This document shows positions 8,224-16,787 of a stretch of 64,000 nt of DNA, piece by piece. The notes under the pieces are model-generated. The model saw nothing but the letters and a program-made list of their open reading frames with translations. It was not told the DNA's origin and searched no databases. The number at the start of each line of letters is the position of its first letter. Within the stretch, counting starts at the first letter, position 1. The position numbers and the translations under genes were made by a program. Origin of the DNA: Bradyrhizobium erythrophlei (GTDB taxonomy: Bacteria > Pseudomonadota > Alphaproteobacteria > Rhizobiales > Xanthobacteraceae); NCBI RefSeq assembly GCF_900142985.1, contig NZ_LT670849.1:744001-808000 (forward strand), given 5' to 3'.

Positions 8224-9174
8224 ATGGAACTGGGATTTATCGGACTTGGCCAGATGGGCAGCCGCATGGCCATACGGCTGCTCGACGCAGGCTACAGCCT
8301 TACCGTGTTCGACCGCGATGAGGCCGCGATGGCGAAAATCGTGGCGCGCGGCGCACGGCGGGCGTCCAGCGCCGCCGAGGTGGCGGCAGCGTCCGAGACC
8401 GTGTTGATGAGCCTGCCGACACCCGACGTCGTCCGCAATGTCGTGTTCGGCCCGGCCGGTATCGCCGATTCCAACCGCACCACCAAGCTGGTCGACCTCT
8501 CGACCACCGGCCCGCGCATGGCGACCCAGATTGCCGCCGAACTGGATAAAGCCGGGCGTATCTCGCTAATCGATGCCCCCGTCAGCGGCGGCACCAACGG
8601 CGCGGAGAAAGGCACCCTCGCCGTCATGGTTTCCGGCGAGCAAAATGCCGTCGAGACGCTGCGTCCCGTACTGAGCGTCTTCGGCAAGGTGTTCGTGTGC
8701 GGCGACAAGCCGGGCATGGGGCAAACACTCAAGCTCGCCAACAACATCATCGCGGTCGCGGCGCTTGCGATCTCCTCGGAAGCGATGGCGATGGGCGCCA
8801 AGGCCGGCCTCGATCCGCAGATCATGATCGACACCATCATGGCGTCCAGTGGCGGCAACGTCGCGCTGCGCGACAAATTCCCGAAAGCCGTCCTCACCGG
8901 CACCTTCGACTTCGGCTTTGCCACCGGCCTTTCCTACAAGGACGTGCGCCTCTGCGTCGACGAGGCCGAGGGGATGGGCGTGCCGATGGTGGTCGGCGCG
9001 GCGGTGCGGCAACTCATGGCGGTGACCAACGCGACGTTCGGGGCCGACAGCGATTTTACGTCGGTGGCGCGGGTCGTGGAGGGATGGGCCGGCACGAAGA
9101 TCCGTTCGCGAAAAAAAGGGCGCAGTGCCAGTCCCTGGGAATGCAATCCGGCCGCAGTCGCCTGCGGCCGGTAA
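8224..9174 (+). CDS. NAD(P)-dependent beta-hydroxyacid dehydrogenase (3-hydroxyisobutyrate / tartronate semialdehyde reductase family)
   Basis: A 316-residue cytoplasmic oxidoreductase. The Rossmann motif GLGQMG is at 7-12, the substrate-binding DAPVSGG at 117-123, and the catalytic lysine in GQTLKLANN is Lys170, so all family hallmarks are present. Asp30 at the end of the second strand (VFDRD) hints at NAD preference. I chose the ATG at 8224, with GGAAGGAA about 10 nt upstream, over longer in-frame starts with non-family sequence. The C terminus carries about 25 extra basic residues after the usual end (IRSRKKGRSAS...). It probably oxidises or reduces a small hydroxyacid formed from the substrate taken up by the neighbouring transporters. 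Confidence 0.9.
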   Translation: MELGFIGLGQMGSRMAIRLLDAGYSLTVFDRDEAAMAKIVARGARRASSAAEVAAASETVLMSLPTPDVVRNVVFGPAGIADSNRTTKLVDLSTTGPRMATQIAAELDKAGRISLIDAPVSGGTNGAEKGTLAVMVSGEQNAVETLRPVLSVFGKVFVCGDKPGMGQTLKLANNIIAVAALAISSEAMAMGAKAGLDPQIMIDTIMASSGGNVALRDKFPKAVLTGTFDFGFATGLSYKDVRLCVDEAEGMGVPMVVGAAVRQLMAVTNATFGADSDFTSVARVVEGWAGTKIRSRKKGRSASPWECNPAAVACGR

Positions 9175-9198
9175 CGTCGTCTAGTTACTGATCGGCAA

Positions 9199-9582
9199 TT
9201 ACTTGCCCTGCACTTCCTTGATGGCTTCGCGCGCGTTGCGGAAGGAATCCATGCCGGCCGGGACGCCGCAATAGACTGCGACCTGAAGCAGGATTTCCTT
9301 GATCTCGTCGACGGTGACGCCATTGGTCAGGGCGCCCCTGACGTGCAGCTTCAACTCATGTGTCTTGCCGAGCGCGCTCAGCATCGCCAGATTGAGCATG
9401 CTGCGCGTCTTCTTGTCGAGGCCTGGCCGCGTCCAGCACGCGCCCCAGCAGAATTCGGTCGACCATTCCGCCATGGTGCGGGTGAACTCGTCGGCGCCGG
9501 CAATCGACTTGTTGACGTAGTCCTCGCCAAGCACTTCCTTGCGGACTTTGAGACCCTTTTCGAACAGCTCGGTCTTGCTCAT
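9199..9582 (-). CDS. Carboxymuconolactone decarboxylase family protein (PcaC-like)
   Basis: A 127-residue all-helical protein. EFCWGACWTRPGLDKKTRSMLNLAMLSALG-type sequence at about 47-76 and HVRGALTNGVTVDEIKEILLQVAVYCGVPAG at about 82-112 match the PcaC group of CMD proteins, which decarboxylate gamma-carboxymuconolactone in the protocatechuate pathway. AAAGGTTG precedes the ATG at 9582; a longer in-frame extension is rejected. It converges on the dehydrogenase gene. No other protocatechuate genes are present here, so a related lactone or keto acid substrate is as likely as the classical one. Confidence 0.85.
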   Translation of the reverse strand: MSKTELFEKGLKVRKEVLGEDYVNKSIAGADEFTRTMAEWSTEFCWGACWTRPGLDKKTRSMLNLAMLSALGKTHELKLHVRGALTNGVTVDEIKEILLQVAVYCGVPAGMDSFRNAREAIKEVQGK

Positions 9583-9923
9583 GATCAACCTTTCATTTTT
9601 TGATAGTTTCAGCGCACCCGGAATCGTCGTTTGAGCCGAGTGCCTCCACGCAGAGCGATTTCCTCGAATTGCCGTGCGCAATCCTATTCCGGGGTGCGAC
9701 CTACTGTCGACTGCAAATTCTCCTGCTTGACAGATTGACAGACAATCTCAACAGTTGCGCGCCCGGCTCGGCAATCGGACCGGGGCACAAAAGCGCTCGA
9801 TCCAACGCGGCGCGACAGGGAGCGACACTGGCCGAAACGCCTCGGATTTGGCCCGATGCACCGGATGCATCGTGACGGATGCGACGACGGAGCGGCTACA
9901 ACCCAAGAGGCAAACCGCCGCCG
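9583..9923. other. Divergent regulatory region between the CMD gene and the Liv-type importer operon
   Basis: The 341 bp between divergent starts contain no supported gene. Two overlapping TTGACA hexamers (9727-9732 and 9735-9740) and the candidate GntR operator at 9732-9748 lie here; no good -10 box could be assigned to either hexamer. Confidence 0.5.
9732..9748 (+). promoter_or_regulatory. Candidate GntR operator upstream of the importer operon
   Basis: AGATTG and CAATCT are perfect 6-bp arms around ACAGA, a 17-bp palindrome. Fifteen of its bases (9734-9748) are the exact reverse complement of 8112-8126. It lies about 176 nt before the permease start and overlaps the TTGACA at 9735, a position suited to repression. 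Confidence 0.55.
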
Positions 9924-10871
9924 ATGAGTCAATTCATCGAAAGCTTTCTGCAAGCCATGACCGCCGGGCTTTTGATCGGCGCAGTCTATGGCCTGATGTG
10001 CGTCGGACTCGGCCTCATCTTCGGGGTCATGCGGGTCATCAATTTCGCCCATGGCGACTTCATGATGCTCGGCATGTACACCGCGTTCTACCTCTTTACC
10101 CTGCTCGGCATGCAGGCCGTCTTCGGCAACACGGTCGGACCGTTTGTCTCCATCCTGCTCGCGGGCCCGATCCTCGCGGTTTTCGGCTACGCCGTTCACG
10201 CCCTCCTCATCTCCCGTGTTTCCGGCACACGAACCGCATCACTCGAAGGCGAAGGACATTACGCCCAGCTTATCCTGACACTGGGTATCGCTTTGATTCT
10301 GCAAAATGGCGGCCTGATCGTTTTCGGTTCGGTGCTGGCCTCGATCCGCACACCGCTATCGAGCTCGGCATGGGAGCTCGGCCCGTTTTTCGATATCAGC
10401 GTCTTCGTCAACAAGGCACGCGGGATCGATGCGATCGTATCGCTGATCACGATGGTGCTGCTGACCCTGATGATCACGCGGTCGCGCATCGGCAAGTCGT
10501 TGCGCGCCGCCGCCGATAATCCGACTGCGGCCACCTATATGGGAATCGACGTCGACCGCGCCCATCGCGTCGCTTTCGCATTGGGAACAGGTATCACCGC
10601 GATCGCGGGCGGCCTGCTCGCCACCAACTATCCGTTCCAGCCCTTCGTCGGCCTCGAATATGTGATCGTGATGTATGCCGGCGTCGTGCTCGGCGGCATG
10701 GGCAGCCTCGTCGGCGCGTTCTGGGGCGGCATGACCATCGGTCTCGTGCAGCAGATGTCGACTATCGTATTGCCGACGCAGTTGCAGAATGCCGCAATCT
10801 TCGTGGTGTTCCTCCTGATTATCTTTTTCCGTCCGCAAGGCTTCTTCGGACGGGTGGTCGAGAGGACTTAA
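9924..10871 (+). CDS. Branched-chain amino acid-type ABC importer permease (LivH-like)
   Basis: A 315-residue inner-membrane permease with about eight hydrophobic segments. The N-terminal GAVYGLMCVGLGLIFGVMRVINFAHGD is the LivH signature, and GMGSLVGAFWGGMTIGLVQ near residue 255 is the second conserved block. The ATG at 9924 is taken; a start at 9879 would add 15 polar residues. It is the first gene of a five-gene plus-strand operon (permease, permease-ATPase fusion, ATPase, two binding proteins). Given the catabolic neighbours, the operon probably imports an aromatic or hydroxy acid rather than leucine (inference). Confidence 0.93.
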   Translation: MSQFIESFLQAMTAGLLIGAVYGLMCVGLGLIFGVMRVINFAHGDFMMLGMYTAFYLFTLLGMQAVFGNTVGPFVSILLAGPILAVFGYAVHALLISRVSGTRTASLEGEGHYAQLILTLGIALILQNGGLIVFGSVLASIRTPLSSSAWELGPFFDISVFVNKARGIDAIVSLITMVLLTLMITRSRIGKSLRAAADNPTAATYMGIDVDRAHRVAFALGTGITAIAGGLLATNYPFQPFVGLEYVIVMYAGVVLGGMGSLVGAFWGGMTIGLVQQMSTIVLPTQLQNAAIFVVFLLIIFFRPQGFFGRVVERT

Positions 10872-10877
10872 ATCGTC

Positions 10878-12656
10878 ATGTCGGCCCAGCGCTCGGTTAT
10901 TTCCATCGCCGTCTTTGCTGTCGTCTACGCGGCGATTTCGCTTGTCGTCACCAATTCCTACTACCAGCTGATCATGACGCTGGTCCTGGTCTGGGCCGTG
11001 TTCGGCCTCTCCTGGAATTTGCTCAGCGGCTACACCGGGCTGATCTCGTTCGGCCATGCCGCCTTCTTTGGTATCGGTGCCTATACCACCGCGCTCGGCC
11101 AGATCTATTTCGACCTGTCGCCGTGGCTTCTGATTCCTGTCGCGGCCGTGTTCGGCGGCGTGGCCGGTCTTTTGATCGGCTATCCGACATTCCGCTTGCA
11201 GGGCCACTACTTTGCACTCGCAATGCTCGCTTACCCGCTCGCCATTCTCTACGTCTTCGAATGGCTTGGCTTTCAGGAGGTCACGCTGCCGATCAAGCGC
11301 GACAACCCGATCGCCTATATGCAGTTCAGCGATCCCCGCCTCTATACGATGCTGGCGCTGGTCATGCTGATCGGCACGATCGTGCTCACGCGCGCGGTCG
11401 AGCGCAGCCGCTTCGGCATGGCGCTTTTGGCCATCAAGCAAAACCAGGCGGCGGCGGAAGCGGCCGGCATCGACACGCTGCGCTGGAAGCTGCGTGCGAT
11501 TACCTTGAGCGGCGCCATCGCCGGCGCGCTCGGTGCGTTCTACGCGGTGGTCCTGCTGGTCGTCACGCCTCAGTCGGTGTTCGGCATGCTGGTCTCCGCG
11601 CAGGCGCTGACGGTCGCGATGTTCGGCGGCGTCGGCACGGTATGGGGACCGGTGATCGGAAGCGTCATTCTCATTCCACTCGCGGAAACGCTCAACGCGG
11701 AAGCCGGATCGTATTTGCCCGGCATCCAGGGCGTCATCTTTGGGCTCGCCATCATCTGCGTGATCCTGCTCGCGCCGGAGGGACTGTTCTGGAAAGTCCG
11801 TGACATCTGGCGTCGGCGGCAGCTGGAACAGACGCCGTCTCAAGCGACCGATGTAACGGCAACCGCGACCGTCGCACAGCTTCCCCTGCCTGCACGCCGC
11901 GATCGGCCCGCCGAACAAGGGGATGTCATCCTCGAGGTTCACAATCTCTCGCGCGCCTTCGGCGGCCTCAAGGCGGTCCAGGACGTCAGCTTCAAGCTAA
12001 GGCGTAACGAAATCCTCGGCATCATCGGGCCTAACGGCGCGGGCAAGACCACCGTCTTCAACCTGCTCAACGGTTTCCTGCGGCCCGACGGCGGCGAAGT
12101 CCTCCTCGAAGGCCGCGACATGTTTGCCCGCAAGCCGCATGAGCTGTGCGAAGCCGGCGTCGCGCGGACGTTCCAGATCATGCGGCCGTTCCAGCGCATG
12201 TCGATATCGGACAATGTCGTGGTCGGCGCCTATGTTCGGGCCAAGTCCGACACGGAAGCGCGAAGGCTCGCGGCAGATGCGATTTCACGCGTCGGTCTGA
12301 CGCCGATTGCCGGTCGCATCGCCGGCGAACTCTCGACCAAGGAATTGCGGCTGATGGAGCTGGCCCGCGCGCTCGCTGGCCAGCCCAAAATTCTCCTGCT
12401 CGACGAAACGCTGGCGGGTCTCGGCCACGATGAGGCCGATGAGGTCGTCACCGTGATCCAGCGCCTGGCGCGCGACAACATGACGATCGCCATCATCGAA
12501 CACACGATGCAGGCGATGGTCCGCCTGGTCGATAATTTCCTTGTGCTGGACCATGGCGCGGTCCTGCTCGAAGGCAAGCCCGAACATGTGACCCGCGACG
12601 TCAGGGTCATCGAGGCCTATCTCGGCAAAAAGTGGGTCGCGCATGCTGCACATTGA
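10878..12656 (+). CDS. Fused LivM-type permease and LivG-type ATPase
   Basis: One 592-residue chain joins two importer subunits. Residues 1-305 form a LivM permease with SWNLLSGYTGLISFGHAAFFGIGAY and about nine membrane segments. A Pro/Ala-rich linker (about 312-345) leads to a LivG ATPase with Walker A GPNGAGKTT near 384 and Walker B LLLDETLAGL near 505. The ABC signature is atypical, ELSTKELRL instead of LSGGQ. Spacing to the LivH gene is 6 bp, and the 3' end overlaps the next ATPase gene by 14 bp, so translation is probably coupled. The fusion is in frame with no sign of sequencing error. Confidence 0.93.
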   Translation: MSAQRSVISIAVFAVVYAAISLVVTNSYYQLIMTLVLVWAVFGLSWNLLSGYTGLISFGHAAFFGIGAYTTALGQIYFDLSPWLLIPVAAVFGGVAGLLIGYPTFRLQGHYFALAMLAYPLAILYVFEWLGFQEVTLPIKRDNPIAYMQFSDPRLYTMLALVMLIGTIVLTRAVERSRFGMALLAIKQNQAAAEAAGIDTLRWKLRAITLSGAIAGALGAFYAVVLLVVTPQSVFGMLVSAQALTVAMFGGVGTVWGPVIGSVILIPLAETLNAEAGSYLPGIQGVIFGLAIICVILLAPEGLFWKVRDIWRRRQLEQTPSQATDVTATATVAQLPLPARRDRPAEQGDVILEVHNLSRAFGGLKAVQDVSFKLRRNEILGIIGPNGAGKTTVFNLLNGFLRPDGGEVLLEGRDMFARKPHELCEAGVARTFQIMRPFQRMSISDNVVVGAYVRAKSDTEARRLAADAISRVGLTPIAGRIAGELSTKELRLMELARALAGQPKILLLDETLAGLGHDEADEVVTVIQRLARDNMTIAIIEHTMQAMVRLVDNFLVLDHGAVLLEGKPEHVTRDVRVIEAYLGKKWVAHAAH

Positions 12657-13350
12657 CGGGCTCTCGACCGGCTATTCCGCGCGCCCCGTGCTGAGCGATG
12701 TGTCGATCCATATCGAGGCCGGCCAGTTCGTCGCCATCGTCGGCCCCAATGGCGCCGGCAAGACGACGCTGTTCAAGACGATCTCCGGAATCCTGCGCCC
12801 GACCGCGGGTAGCATCAGCTTCGAAGGCCGCGATCTCCTGGCGATTGCACCCGCCCGACGCCCGCATCTCGGCATCGCCCATGTCCCGGAGGGCCGGCAG
12901 GTTTTTCCGTCGCTGACGGTGATGGAAAACCTCGAGATGGGCGCAATGACCGACGCCGGGCAGCGCGACTGGAAGAGCAATATCGAGCGAATCTTCGAAT
13001 GGCTTCCGGTGCTGGCGGAGCGCCGCGCCCAGTTTGCCGGAACGCTGTCGGGCGGACAGCAGCAGATGCTCGCGATCGGCCGCGGGCTTGCCTCCTCTCC
13101 AAAGCTTCTGATGCTGGACGAGCCTTCGATGGGCCTTGCGCCGACGACCGCCGACCTGATCTTCGACCGTTTGATCGAAATACGCCGCCAGACCAGGCTG
13201 ACGATTTTGCTGGTCGAACAGCGCGTCGCCGAAGCGCTGGAAACGGCCGATCATGGCTATGTGCTGGAAGCTGGCCGTATCGCACTCGAAGGCGACAAGC
13301 AAACCTTGCGTGCCGACGATCGCGTCAGACGGGCGTATCTCGGCATGTAG
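12643..13350 (+). CDS. Branched-chain amino acid-type ABC importer ATPase (LivF-like)
   Basis: A 235-residue ATPase. Walker A GPNGAGKTT begins at 34, HVPEGRQVFPSLTVMENL near 82-99 is typical of LivF, the signature is LSGGQQQM near 136, and Walker B LLMLDEPSMGL near 155. Because the partner LivG domain has a degenerate signature, this subunit supplies the canonical LSGGQ half-site. It starts inside the end of the preceding gene and is followed 37 bp later by the first binding protein, which has its own GGGAGG site. Confidence 0.93.
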   Translation: MLHIDGLSTGYSARPVLSDVSIHIEAGQFVAIVGPNGAGKTTLFKTISGILRPTAGSISFEGRDLLAIAPARRPHLGIAHVPEGRQVFPSLTVMENLEMGAMTDAGQRDWKSNIERIFEWLPVLAERRAQFAGTLSGGQQQMLAIGRGLASSPKLLMLDEPSMGLAPTTADLIFDRLIEIRRQTRLTILLVEQRVAEALETADHGYVLEAGRIALEGDKQTLRADDRVRRAYLGM

Positions 13351-13387
13351 CGATCACGTCAACAAAGAAAAGTCGGGAGGACAACAG

Positions 13388-14644
13388 ATGAGCCAGGATA
13401 AGAAATCGGCAGCGCGGCTTTCGCGACGAACGGTGCTCTCGGGCGCAGCCGCCGTGGGAGTATCGAGCGGACTGTCAACCGCCGTACGTGCGCAAGCGGT
13501 CGCGGAAGTGAAGGTCGGTCTGATCGTTCCGCTCTCCGGCATCTATACCCGGCCCGGCCAGGTGATGCGCATGGGCGCCGAGATGGGCATCGAGCACATC
13601 AATGCCAAAGGCGGCATCAAGTCCTTAGGAGGAGCCAAGCTCAAGCTCGTCGTCATCGATTGCGGCGATACGACCGAGAAAGCCAAGAATGCCGCGCAGC
13701 GGATGGTGGCGCAGGAAACCGATCTTGTTGCCGCGACCGGCTCCTATCTCTCTTCGTTTACACTCGCGACCACCGAAGTGACCGAGCGCGCGCAACTGCC
13801 GATGCTGACGCTGTCCTATTCGGATCTCATTACCGATCGCGGCTTCAAGTTCATTTTCCAGACCGCGGCAACCGCAAGCCGGCAATCGGAACTCGGCCTT
13901 CCCGAACTGATGAAGCTCGCCGAAACCGCCGCCGGCAAGCGTCCGAAAACGGTTGCCATGATCATGGACAACACCGCGACGTCGGTTGCGACCGCCAAGG
14001 CGCTCAAGGAAAAACTCTTCGCGCAGGAAGGCCTTCAGCTCACCGTCGACGAAGTGTGGACGCCGCCGCTGTCGGACGCCACGCCGCTGATCCAGAAGGT
14101 GCGCTCGGCCCGCCCCGATCTCCTCCTGTTCATGCCGAATGCTGTATCCGACGCCAAGCTTGGTCTTGAAAAGATCAACGAGTTCGGCCTCGGCCAGGGC
14201 AAGATCCCGACAGTCTCCTTCAGCATCACGATCGCCGAACCGGACATGCTGCAAAGCGTGTCGCCCGAGGCCGTGCAAGGCATCATGACCATTGTTGCCA
14301 ATTGGGGCACGAAGGGCCACGAAGACCTCATCGCCGAACTCAAGCAGAAATATAAAGAGCCGTGGATGACGCAGAACGTCATCTCCACCTATGGCGACAT
14401 GTGGCTGATGAAGGACGCGCTCGAGAAGGCCGGCAAGGCCGACCGCCTCGCCGTTGCGGATGCCTTCCGCACCATGGATGGCGGACCGTCCAGATACTAT
14501 CCGGGCGGCGAATTGAAGTTCGACGAAAAAGGCCGCCGCGTCGGCGCCGGCGTCGTGATCGTGCAGTGGCAGAACGGCATTCCGGTGACGGTCTATCCGT
14601 CGAACCTCGCGCTGGCCCAACCATTCTGGCCGAAGAAGGCCTAA
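13388..14644 (+). CDS. Tat-exported ABC substrate-binding protein (Liv/Amt type), copy 1
   Basis: A 418-residue periplasmic binding protein of the branched-chain family (Peripla_BP_6 fold). The N terminus MSQDKKSAARLSRRTVLSG followed by a hydrophobic stretch and VRAQA is a twin-arginine signal, suggesting export after folding. VGLIVPLSGIYTRPG is the conserved first strand and loop. GGGAGGACAACAG precedes the ATG at 13388; longer in-frame starts lie inside the ATPase gene. It is followed 26 bp later by a close paralogue. The pair may give the same permease two ligand specificities. Confidence 0.92.
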   Translation: MSQDKKSAARLSRRTVLSGAAAVGVSSGLSTAVRAQAVAEVKVGLIVPLSGIYTRPGQVMRMGAEMGIEHINAKGGIKSLGGAKLKLVVIDCGDTTEKAKNAAQRMVAQETDLVAATGSYLSSFTLATTEVTERAQLPMLTLSYSDLITDRGFKFIFQTAATASRQSELGLPELMKLAETAAGKRPKTVAMIMDNTATSVATAKALKEKLFAQEGLQLTVDEVWTPPLSDATPLIQKVRSARPDLLLFMPNAVSDAKLGLEKINEFGLGQGKIPTVSFSITIAEPDMLQSVSPEAVQGIMTIVANWGTKGHEDLIAELKQKYKEPWMTQNVISTYGDMWLMKDALEKAGKADRLAVADAFRTMDGGPSRYYPGGELKFDEKGRRVGAGVVIVQWQNGIPVTVYPSNLALAQPFWPKKA

Positions 14645-14670
14645 ATCAGTTTTCCGGGGAGGATTTCATC

Positions 14671-15918
14671 ATGCAAGAAGCCAAGAAAGGCGCCCAGAAG
14701 AGCGCATTGACACGCCGGGGCCTGCTCGCTGGCGCATCGGTCGGTCTCATTGCGTCGCGAGCCTGGGCGCAATCGCCATCCGAAATCAAGGTCGGATTGC
14801 TGGTGCCGGTTTCCGGCATGTATGCGCGTCCGGGCACCGTGATGCGCGAAGGCGCCGAAATGGCGGTCGACCACATCAACGCGCAAGGCGGAGTAAAAGC
14901 GCTCGGCGGCGCCAGGCTCAAACTCGTCGTGCTGGACTCCGGCGACACCACCGAAAAGGCGAAGAGCGCCGCCCAGCGCATGGTTGCGCAGGAGCCGGAC
15001 CTTGTGGCTGCAAGTGCGGCCTATCTGTCCTCGTTCACGCTGGCGGTGACCGAAGTGACGGAACGGGCGAGCCTTCCCGTGCTCACCCTCTCCTACTCCG
15101 ATCTGATCACCGAGCGCGGCTTCAAGTACGTCTTCCAGACCTCGGCAACCGCGGCATCGCAGGCCAAGCAGGCGCTGCCGCAAATCATCTCGTTGGCGGA
15201 AAGCGCCTCCGGCAAGAAGCCGAAGACGGTCGCAATCCTCACCGACAATACCGGCGCCTCGATCGCTTCCGCCAAGTCGATGCGGGAAGGATTGCTGGCG
15301 GCCAACGGCCTGCAACTGATCGTCGACGAGACCTTCACACCGCCGCTGGCGGACGCAACCTCGCTGGTTCAGAAGATCCGCTCCGCCCGGCCCGACCTGT
15401 TGTTCTTTCTGCCGACCGTGATTTCCGACGCAAAGCTCGTGCTGGAGAAGATGAACGAATTCGGCATGGGCCAGGGCAAGGTCCCGACCATCTCGTTTGG
15501 CATAGCGATTGCTGAACCGGACATGCTGCAAACGGTCAGTCCTGAACTGCTTCAGGGCGTGCTGACCTGCGTCGCGAGCTGGGGCGCCAAAGGCCACGAA
15601 GCGCTGATTGCCGAATTGAAGAAGCGCTACAACGAGCCGTGGATGACCCAGAACGCGATTTCGACCTACGGCGACATGTGGCTGATCAAGGATGCGCTGG
15701 AGAAAGCAGGAAAGGCCGATCGCACCGCCGTTGCCGAGGCGCTGCGAACGATGGACGGCGGTCCCTCGAAATACTACCCGCTCGGCAAGATCAAGTTCGA
15801 CGACAAGGGCCGCCGAATCGGGGCCGGCATGACCATCGTACAGTGGCAGTCCGGTATCCCCGTCACCGTGTTTCCGCCCGAGCTGGCCTTGGCCAAACCA
15901 ATTTGGCCCAAGACCTAG
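14671..15918 (+). CDS. Tat-exported ABC substrate-binding protein (Liv/Amt type), copy 2
   Basis: A 415-residue paralogue of the preceding protein, alignable over its full length and roughly two-thirds identical by eye (for example EKAKxAAQRMVAQExDLVAA, PWMTQNxISTYGDMW and the shared DALEKAGKADR). It has its own Tat signal (ALTRRGLLAGASVGLIASRAWAQ) and a GGGGAGG site before the ATG. Signal peptides and several pocket-facing stretches differ more than the core, as expected after duplication and specialisation. It ends the importer operon; the GntR gene follows after 129 bp. Confidence 0.92.
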   Translation: MQEAKKGAQKSALTRRGLLAGASVGLIASRAWAQSPSEIKVGLLVPVSGMYARPGTVMREGAEMAVDHINAQGGVKALGGARLKLVVLDSGDTTEKAKSAAQRMVAQEPDLVAASAAYLSSFTLAVTEVTERASLPVLTLSYSDLITERGFKYVFQTSATAASQAKQALPQIISLAESASGKKPKTVAILTDNTGASIASAKSMREGLLAANGLQLIVDETFTPPLADATSLVQKIRSARPDLLFFLPTVISDAKLVLEKMNEFGMGQGKVPTISFGIAIAEPDMLQTVSPELLQGVLTCVASWGAKGHEALIAELKKRYNEPWMTQNAISTYGDMWLIKDALEKAGKADRTAVAEALRTMDGGPSKYYPLGKIKFDDKGRRIGAGMTIVQWQSGIPVTVFPPELALAKPIWPKT

Positions 15919-16047
15919 CAGCTCAAGGCTGGAATCATGGGAGGATCGATATCGACGCCGACGAACAAAACGGGCTTTGTGGCCGCAATTGCCAATTTGG
16001 CCGGTAAATCGTAATTCAGAACGGAACAGACCGAAGGCACCCCGCCA

Positions 16048-16761
16048 ATGGACCGACGCACCGAACTGAAGTCTACGCTTCGCATCGAAGACGTCCCGAC
16101 CGTGCGGGCCATCGTCGCGCAGAAGCTGCGCGAAGCCATCATGTCCGGTACGTTCAAACCCGGCCAGCGGCTGGTCGAACGGGAGCTGTGCGAGATGACG
16201 GGCGTCAGCCGCCCCTCGATTCGCGAAGCCCTTCGGCTGCTGGAGGCCGACGGAATGGTCAGCACGGTGCCTCACCGCGGCCCCGTGGTCTCCACCATCA
16301 GCCTCGAGGAAGCCCGCCAGCTCTATGCCGCCCGCGCCGTGCTTGAAGGATACGCGGGGCGTGAATGTGCACGCCTTCGCGACCCCGCCGTCGTGCGCAG
16401 GATGGGCGACGCCCTCACCCGCCTGAAGGCAGCCTTCACCAAACCCGACATGATGGCGATCCTCGAGGCCAAGACCGACTTCTACGCCGCGCTGATCGGA
16501 GGGTGCCAGAACGCGTTCATCGAACGCATGTTGAAGCCGCTGCACGATCGCATCACGCTGCTGCGGATTACCTCGATGTCGCAACCCAAACGCGTCAACA
16601 AAAGCCTGCGTGAGGTGACGGCGATCTGGCGTGCGATCCAGAGCGGCGACGAGGATCTCGCCGAACGCTGCTGCGTCGATCACATCAGGGCGGCAGCTGT
16701 TGCCGCTCTCGACATGATCGAGCGGTCGACGGCGAAGGAGAAAGAGAAGGAAAAGGCTTAA
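16048..16761 (+). CDS. GntR-family transcriptional regulator, FCD type
   Basis: A 237-residue regulator. The winged helix-turn-helix spans about 18-85 (KLREAIMSGTFKPGQRLVERELCEMTGVSRPSIREALRLLEADGMV). The all-helical FCD ligand domain covers about 95-220 and ends in a lysine/glutamate tail (AKEKEKEKA). FCD domains usually bind small organic acids. It follows the importer genes in the same direction and is the likely owner of the two AGATTG...CAAT motifs at 8112 and 9732 (inference). It converges on the minus-strand hyu-ABC operon, with 26 bp between the stops. Confidence 0.92.
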   Translation: MDRRTELKSTLRIEDVPTVRAIVAQKLREAIMSGTFKPGQRLVERELCEMTGVSRPSIREALRLLEADGMVSTVPHRGPVVSTISLEEARQLYAARAVLEGYAGRECARLRDPAVVRRMGDALTRLKAAFTKPDMMAILEAKTDFYAALIGGCQNAFIERMLKPLHDRITLLRITSMSQPKRVNKSLREVTAIWRAIQSGDEDLAERCCVDHIRAAAVAALDMIERSTAKEKEKEKA

Positions 16762-16787
16762 GCCCTCGCGCGGTTCTGCTTGGCCTT

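Noticed and set aside
10356..11942. A 528-codon minus-strand frame opposite the Liv permease genes
   Set aside because: It spans two well-recognised permeases in antisense and has the charged low-complexity look of shadow frames.
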